Positions 5,834-8,279 of a stretch of 8,279 nucleotides of DNA are shown piece after piece. This stretch comes from QQUD01 sp039029915 (GTDB lineage Bacteria > Chloroflexota > Anaerolineae > Promineifilales > Promineifilaceae): contig JBCCFD010000370.1 in assembly GCA_039029915.1 (NCBI GenBank), forward strand, positions 1 to 8,279, in the 5' to 3' direction. The position numbers were made by a program, and so were the translations under genes. Under the pieces are notes generated by a model, which was not told the DNA's origin, did no database searches, and was given only the letters and a program-made list of their open reading frames with translations. Each line of letters opens with the position of its first letter. Within the stretch, counting starts at the first letter, position 1.

Positions 5834-5939
5834 ATTGAGTAAACAGGGCTTTTCAGTTTTCAAAAAATAGGACGCGGATGGCATAAATGACTCCTTTTCT
5901 TATTTTTGAGTTTTTACTGAAAAACCCTGATTGAGTAAA
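5834..5939. mobile_element. MITE-like element: 86 bp with terminal inverted repeats and 10-bp direct duplication
   Basis: The direct repeat ATTGAGTAAA occurs at 5834-5843 and 5930-5939. Exactly between them, 5844-5929 begins with CAGGGCTTTTCAGT and ends with its complement ACTGAAAAACCCTG, 13 of 14 matching. Similarity continues inward to about 25 bp with one gap (both sides reach a TCAAAAA block). There is no coding capacity. Perfect abutment of inverted ends to a direct duplication is the signature of a transposed, non-autonomous element. A 10-bp duplication is within the range known for some IS4-family groups, but the parent transposase is not in the window. Confidence 0.75.
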
Positions 5940-6005
5940 ATGTTGCAAAACGTCGAAAAAAATGAGGCCGATACGTTCAATAGGCAGTTGCTTCAATCGC
6001 TTAAT

Positions 6006-6020
6006 AAATCAGACTGATTT
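6006..6020. promoter_or_regulatory. 15-bp palindrome upstream of the PH-like gene
   Basis: AAATCAG-A-CTGATTT has perfect 7-bp arms around one base and ends 18 bp before the chosen ATG at 6039. It may be an operator. The half-site CTGATT also occurs at 5795-5800, at the -10 box of the divergent ABC-F gene. Confidence 0.35.
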
Positions 6021-6038
6021 AATGAAACTGTGTGCCTT

Positions 6039-6413
6039 ATGAACAATGTAGATTTTGATTCAAAAATCGTGTTACCCCATAAAAATTTGCCTCATGAGTT
6101 AGAAATAGTAGGATGTAAGGTTGAATTGTGGGACCCAGTTATTGTGGAGGCTAAATTCCCAATGATTTCGAAAAAACGGCTGATTTTTGATGAGGCCGGT
6201 CTTTTTTATCAAACTTGCTGGGGAAAACAATTGACTTTTTTGTGGGAAGATGTGGTTAGCATTCAGCTTTTATTTCGATATTGGGGCATGAAGATTCACA
6301 CGACGCATCTTTGCCAAACCGTAACGTTTTTTGGTTTAGACCAGAAAAGTATCTTGGATTTTAGAATTGGCTTGCTTCAACAACTTCTTGATAAACAGAT
6401 ACCCATTTGCTAA
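6039..6413 (+). CDS. Unrecognised protein with PH-like C-terminal segment
   Basis: A 124-residue soluble protein with no family I can name. There is no signal peptide or membrane segment. Residues about 46-120 have a beta-strand pattern ending in an amphipathic helix: K-R-L-I-F-D-E-A-G-L-F-Y, then L-T-F-L-W-E-D-V-V-S-I, then a final D-F-R-I-G-L-L-Q-Q-L-L. This resembles the bacterial PH-like fold, where a strand-G-strand opening is followed by a conserved Trp. The same order appears in residues 186-255 of the next gene, so the two may share an origin. A GTG at 6030 gives three more residues. The ATG at 6039 is preferred because a six-codon frame (6022-6042) ends in an ATGA overlap with it, but neither start has a Shine-Dalgarno. 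The region is more AT-rich than the genes on either side. Confidence 0.65.
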   Translation: MNNVDFDSKIVLPHKNLPHELEIVGCKVELWDPVIVEAKFPMISKKRLIFDEAGLFYQTCWGKQLTFLWEDVVSIQLLFRYWGMKIHTTHLCQTVTFFGLDQKSILDFRIGLLQQLLDKQIPIC

Positions 6414-6434
6414 CTGAAAATATCCCCAAAAAAA

Positions 6435-6464
6435 TTGACACCAAAAAGGGGGGGGGAAGTTAAT
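6435..6464 (+). promoter_or_regulatory. Candidate promoter with a G9 tract in the spacer
   Basis: TTGACA (6435-6440) is followed after 18 nt by GTTAAT (6459-6464, 4 of 6 to consensus). The spacer holds nine consecutive G residues (6448-6456). Loss of one G would give the ideal 17-nt spacing. The -10 box is weak, so the promoter is tentative. Confidence 0.4.
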
Positions 6465-6527
6465 CTAAATTAAAGACTATTTATGTTGTAGAGTCTACAG
6501 CCTGTTTTTTGATAGAAACATAATCAA

Positions 6528-7319
6528 ATGAATAACCAACTTTTCCTCTATAAGCCAGCTTATCAAAATCGAAAATCCTGCTTATCAAGCTGGTTAATCT
6601 TTGCTTTATTCCTATTTTTAACTTTTTTATTGTTTGGCTTGATTATGGGCTTTTTTGAAAACCCACCTGAGCGGTTTGCCGACATTGCTTCTCAAGCACA
6701 GTGTGCTTCACTCTTGGGTTTCTTTCTTGTTTTTTATTTGCTATTTATTTCTAGACCTTATTATGCTTATGTCGAGCTAAGTGAGGATGAATTGAAGTTT
6801 AAGAAGCGGTGGCAAACGACAGCGATCATTAATAAACAATCGATTCAACAGGTTACTCACAATCAGTTTTCCTACTTAATTTTTCAACTGCCTGATAAAA
6901 AATACACATTTAGCCTTGCTCCTTTGCCAGCGCGGGAGCGGGCTCGATTAGAAGGGTGTCTTGTAGATTGGTTACCTTCCGAATTTTCAAAAAAATTATA
7001 TGGTCTCTCAACAAATATTGAAAAAGAGCCTCCTGATTTAACACAACCAATCACGATTCAGCACCGGTTGAGTCGGATATCACGTCAATCTATTTCTATG
7101 AACAAGGATGGTTTTACATACCGGAGTTTTTTGGGAAGAAGCTATTATATGCAATGGGATAAAATTGAGTTTGTAAATTTTAGCATGAGAAGCATAGACA
7201 TTTATGTGGATGGTAGATATACGGCCGTTTACCTAAGTGGTTTTCCGGAGAAAGAGCTTGCGCCCTTTTTGAAGACTTTTTTTCATCAGCTGCGCTACAA
7301 AAAGATACTTTATTCCTAG
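6528..7319 (+). CDS. Two-TM membrane protein with two PH-like cytoplasmic segments
   Basis: A 263-residue protein that I do not recognise by family. Residues 20-42 and 58-76 are hydrophobic helices joined by a short polar loop. The remainder is hydrophilic and probably cytoplasmic. Residues 78-150 and 186-255 each show the pattern strand, D/E-x-L/G-F-x-[YF], a Trp, and a closing helix. The second copy (SMNKDGFTYRSFLG, then YYMQWDKIEFV, then helix PFLKTFFHQL) parallels the protein encoded just upstream. The layout recalls small PH-domain/YcxB-like membrane proteins, but this is fold-level guesswork. The ATG at 6528 has no Shine-Dalgarno. CATAAT at 6519-6524 hints at a very short leader. The last 87 nt overlap the convergent peptidase gene on the opposite strand. 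One ACGGCCGT lies near the 3' end (Thr-Ala-Val). Confidence 0.75.
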   Translation: MNNQLFLYKPAYQNRKSCLSSWLIFALFLFLTFLLFGLIMGFFENPPERFADIASQAQCASLLGFFLVFYLLFISRPYYAYVELSEDELKFKKRWQTTAIINKQSIQQVTHNQFSYLIFQLPDKKYTFSLAPLPARERARLEGCLVDWLPSEFSKKLYGLSTNIEKEPPDLTQPITIQHRLSRISRQSISMNKDGFTYRSFLGRSYYMQWDKIEFVNFSMRSIDIYVDGRYTAVYLSGFPEKELAPFLKTFFHQLRYKKILYS

Positions 7320-7697
7320 CCAAAATTGCCCTTTAGCCATCCACTGCCAAGAATAGGCATTGAGACGACGTTGTTTTTTACCTCTGATAACGGCCGTAAC
7401 CTGCCCCAAATAGTCAGCAAAAGCAAAGGATTCTACTGACATTTGCCATTCACCTCTGATAAACAGTTGGTGGGCGTGACCTTCGATATTGACGAGACGA
7501 TGTGTCAACAGACCATCCATTGTAACTACAGTAATTATGCTTCCAGTTTGGAGATTTGATGGCAAAACGGCCGTAATTTCCACCAAATCCCCAGCTCGAA
7601 TAAGTGGGGCCATGCTGTTGCTGATTACTTTCAGCTGTACTTTCTGTCTGATTTTTAGCTGCTGTTTGATAAGCTTGTGCGAAACGGCCGCTTGCAT
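7233..7697 (-). CDS. S24/S26-family (S26B-like) Ser/His peptidase, no membrane anchor
   Basis: A 154-residue protein with the signal-peptidase core. The nucleophile is Ser28 in S-N-S-M-A-P, followed by GD (36-37), which together form the S-x-M-x-P-x(5)-GD box. His66 in LLTHRL stands where bacterial LepB has its Lys, as in the Ser/His dyad of SipW and eukaryotic/archaeal signal peptidases (S26B). RGE (81-83) matches the R/K-G-D/E box. True S26B enzymes carry an N-terminal membrane helix; here none is present, so the protein may be soluble and act on a cytoplasmic peptide. The C-terminal 45 residues are basic, with a mildly hydrophobic stretch. GGAG lies about 11 nt upstream of the ATG. Three ACGGCCGT or near-identical sites occur in it. 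Its 3' end overlaps the convergent membrane-protein gene. Confidence 0.82.
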   Translation of the reverse strand: MQAAVSHKLIKQQLKIRQKVQLKVISNSMAPLIRAGDLVEITAVLPSNLQTGSIITVVTMDGLLTHRLVNIEGHAHQLFIRGEWQMSVESFAFADYLGQVTAVIRGKKQRRLNAYSWQWMAKGQFWLGIKYLFVAQLMKKSLQKGRKLFLRKTT

Positions 7698-7733
7698 TAG
7701 ATGCTTGTCTCCGCTATCTTTTGAACATAGTTA

Positions 7734-7790
7734 TTGTTTTGGACAAATGGTCTTTACAGACTGCAATAAAAAATTTGGTATCCAAAACAA
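7734..7790. repeat. Inverted repeat in the leader of the zinc-ribbon gene
   Basis: TTGTTTTGGA (7734-7743) and TCCAAAACAA (7781-7790) are perfect complements. They extend with CAAAT/ATTTG (7744-7748, 7773-7777) past a 3-nt bulge, and a small GTCT/AGAC stem sits near the tip. The 3' arm ends 2 nt before the AAGGAGG ribosome site, so folding could affect access to it or mark an operator in the divergent promoter region. Confidence 0.45.
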
Positions 7791-7810
7791 ACAAGGAGGG
7801 TTATTCCCCT

Positions 7811-8026
7811 ATGAACATTCGTTGTTCCTACTGTAACGCCAACTTTAACCTTGGCCGAGATTACGTGATTGAATCATACAATGAGGCAGTTAGCAAGAAA
7901 CAAAAATATCACCAAGTGGAATGTATCAAATGCCGCAAGCAAATCAAAGTGCCCCTCAAGCAGATGAAGCGATACATGCCCCGTCAACAACCGGCTGAAG
8001 AGGAAGGAAAGGCTGAGACGAAGTAG
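7811..8026 (+). CDS. Small zinc-ribbon protein
   Basis: A 71-residue protein with two CxxC pairs: C5-S-Y-C8 at the N-terminus and C38-I-K-C41 in the middle, separated by a Tyr-rich stretch. This spacing fits a single zinc-ribbon binding one zinc ion. The C-terminal 30 residues are basic then acidic (K-R-Y-M-P-R, then E-E-E-G-K) and probably flexible. A longer in-frame start at 7721 exists, but the strong AAGGAGG at 7793-7799 sits correctly for the ATG at 7811, and the MNIRCSYC opening is typical of such proteins. No specific function can be read. Small zinc-ribbons act in nucleic-acid or protein contacts. It is divergent from the S26-like peptidase gene with a 113-bp spacer. Confidence 0.83.
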   Translation: MNIRCSYCNANFNLGRDYVIESYNEAVSKKQKYHQVECIKCRKQIKVPLKQMKRYMPRQQPAEEEGKAETK

Positions 8027-8104
8027 GGGAAGACAGTTAAAGGATAGAGTGTAGAGGGGCATTTAAAAAGGTGACTGTGATCTTGAAACAGTTTAACCTA
8101 CCAC

Positions 8105-8171
8105 ATGCAACCTGCCACTAGGCATAGGCAACTTGCAACTCTGCTACTTTGCAACATTGCCACATTGGCAC
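8105..8171. repeat. Degenerate short repeats (TTGCAAC / TTGCCAC)
   Basis: Words of the form TGCAAC or TGCCAC recur at 8106, 8113, 8134, 8150 and 8158, with the variants GGCAAC, TGCTAC and TTGGCAC between them, spaced about 7-28 bp. This gives a loosely repetitive, non-coding stretch upstream of the tRNA promoter. No coding frame or clear hairpin explains it. Confidence 0.45.
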
Positions 8172-8185
8172 TCTTCCCTCCCTAT

Positions 8186-8215
8186 TTGTGGCCCTTATTC
8201 AGTTCAATGTATAAT
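8186..8215 (+). promoter_or_regulatory. Probable tRNA-Pro promoter
   Basis: TATAAT (8210-8215) is a perfect -10 box ending 10 nt before the mature tRNA 5' end, so transcription should start near 8222. The -35 candidate TTGTGG (8186-8191), with an 18-nt spacer, is poor. Confidence 0.6.
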
Positions 8216-8225
8216 GCTTAAAATT

Positions 8226-8279
8226 CGGGGCGTGGCGCAGTTTGGTAGCGCGTTTCGTTCGGGTCGAAAAGGTCGTCAG
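8226..8279 (+). tRNA. tRNA-Pro (anticodon CGG), 3' part outside window
   Basis: The cloverleaf is readable from the 5' end. Acceptor strand CGGGGCG is 8226-8232, TG is 8233-8234, and the D-stem GCGC pairs with GCGC (8235-8238, 8248-8251) around a loop with GG. The anticodon stem TTTCG/CGAAA (8253-8257, 8265-8269) holds the loop TTCGGGT. The anticodon is CGG (8260-8262), reading the proline codon CCG, with the expected G37. The T-arm, 3' acceptor strand and CCA are cut off by the window edge. Confidence 0.93.

Noticed and set aside
5834..5939. Retron or larger integrated element around the 10-bp duplication
   Set aside because: No reverse transcriptase, integrase or transposase lies in the window. 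The short unit is best read as a MITE.
6487..6510. TGTAGAGTCTACA followed by T6 as a terminator of the small PH-like gene
   Set aside because: The palindrome leaves almost no loop and at most four stable pairs as RNA. It may be a DNA site, but it is too weak to call.
7721..7810. N-terminal extension of the zinc-ribbon protein from the ATG at 7721
   Set aside because: It would run through the leader hairpin and the strong AAGGAGG site. The ATG at 7811 fits the ribosome site and the family-like start.

Overview
The window looks like part of a bacterial chromosome of moderate GC, most likely from the Chloroflexota (Anaerolineae or a related class). This is an inference. It rests on two envelope proteins with long Thr/Pro-rich stalks, a Tat-exported dienelactone hydrolase lipoprotein, a soluble Ser/His signal-peptidase-like protein and a small zinc-ribbon protein. 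No rRNA or phylogenetic marker is present to prove it. Nothing points to a phage or plasmid backbone.

Layout from left to right: (1) 1-336, minus: the 5' end of a lipoprotein with a TP-repeat stalk, running off the left edge. (2) 606-1490, plus: a Tat/lipobox dienelactone hydrolase family protein. (3) 1491-1764: a convergent intergenic region holding a REP-like palindrome and a large hairpin array that probably ends transcription from both sides. (4) 1765-2304, minus: a YceI-family protein behind a near-consensus promoter whose spacer is itself a palindromic operator, with a second operator copy 31 bp downstream. (5) 2594-3169, plus: UbiX/Pad1-type flavin prenyltransferase. (6) 3170-3458: a second convergent region packed with interlocking inverted repeats. 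(7) 3459-3833, minus: a small protein with a Thr/Pro stalk and a C-terminal membrane anchor. (8) 4027-5649, minus: an ABC-F ATPase. (9) 5650-6029: the ABC-F leader, with promoter, six-codon leader peptide and complementary stem, and an 86-bp MITE-like element flanked by a 10-bp direct duplication. (10) 6039-6413 and 6528-7319, plus: two unrecognised proteins with PH-like C-terminal segments. (11) 7233-7697, minus: an S26B-like peptidase whose 3' end overlaps the preceding gene on the opposite strand. (12) 7811-8026, plus: a zinc-ribbon protein. (13) 8226 to the right edge, plus: a partial tRNA-Pro(CGG) with a TATAAT promoter.

The genes are mostly single units in alternating orientation rather than one operon, so no pathway links them clearly. 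Regulation is the more interesting layer. The ABC-F gene appears to have a translational-attenuation leader of the kind used by ribosome-protection resistance genes. The yceI-type gene has a two-site repressor arrangement. The two-TM PH-like gene has a G9 tract between candidate -35 and -10 boxes. The most striking genome-scale signal is the palindrome ACGGCCGT. It occurs 12 times exactly (7 times as AACGGCCGTT), in several reading frames and once between genes, where about 0.13 copies are expected by chance. This is a HIP1-like over-represented DNA word.
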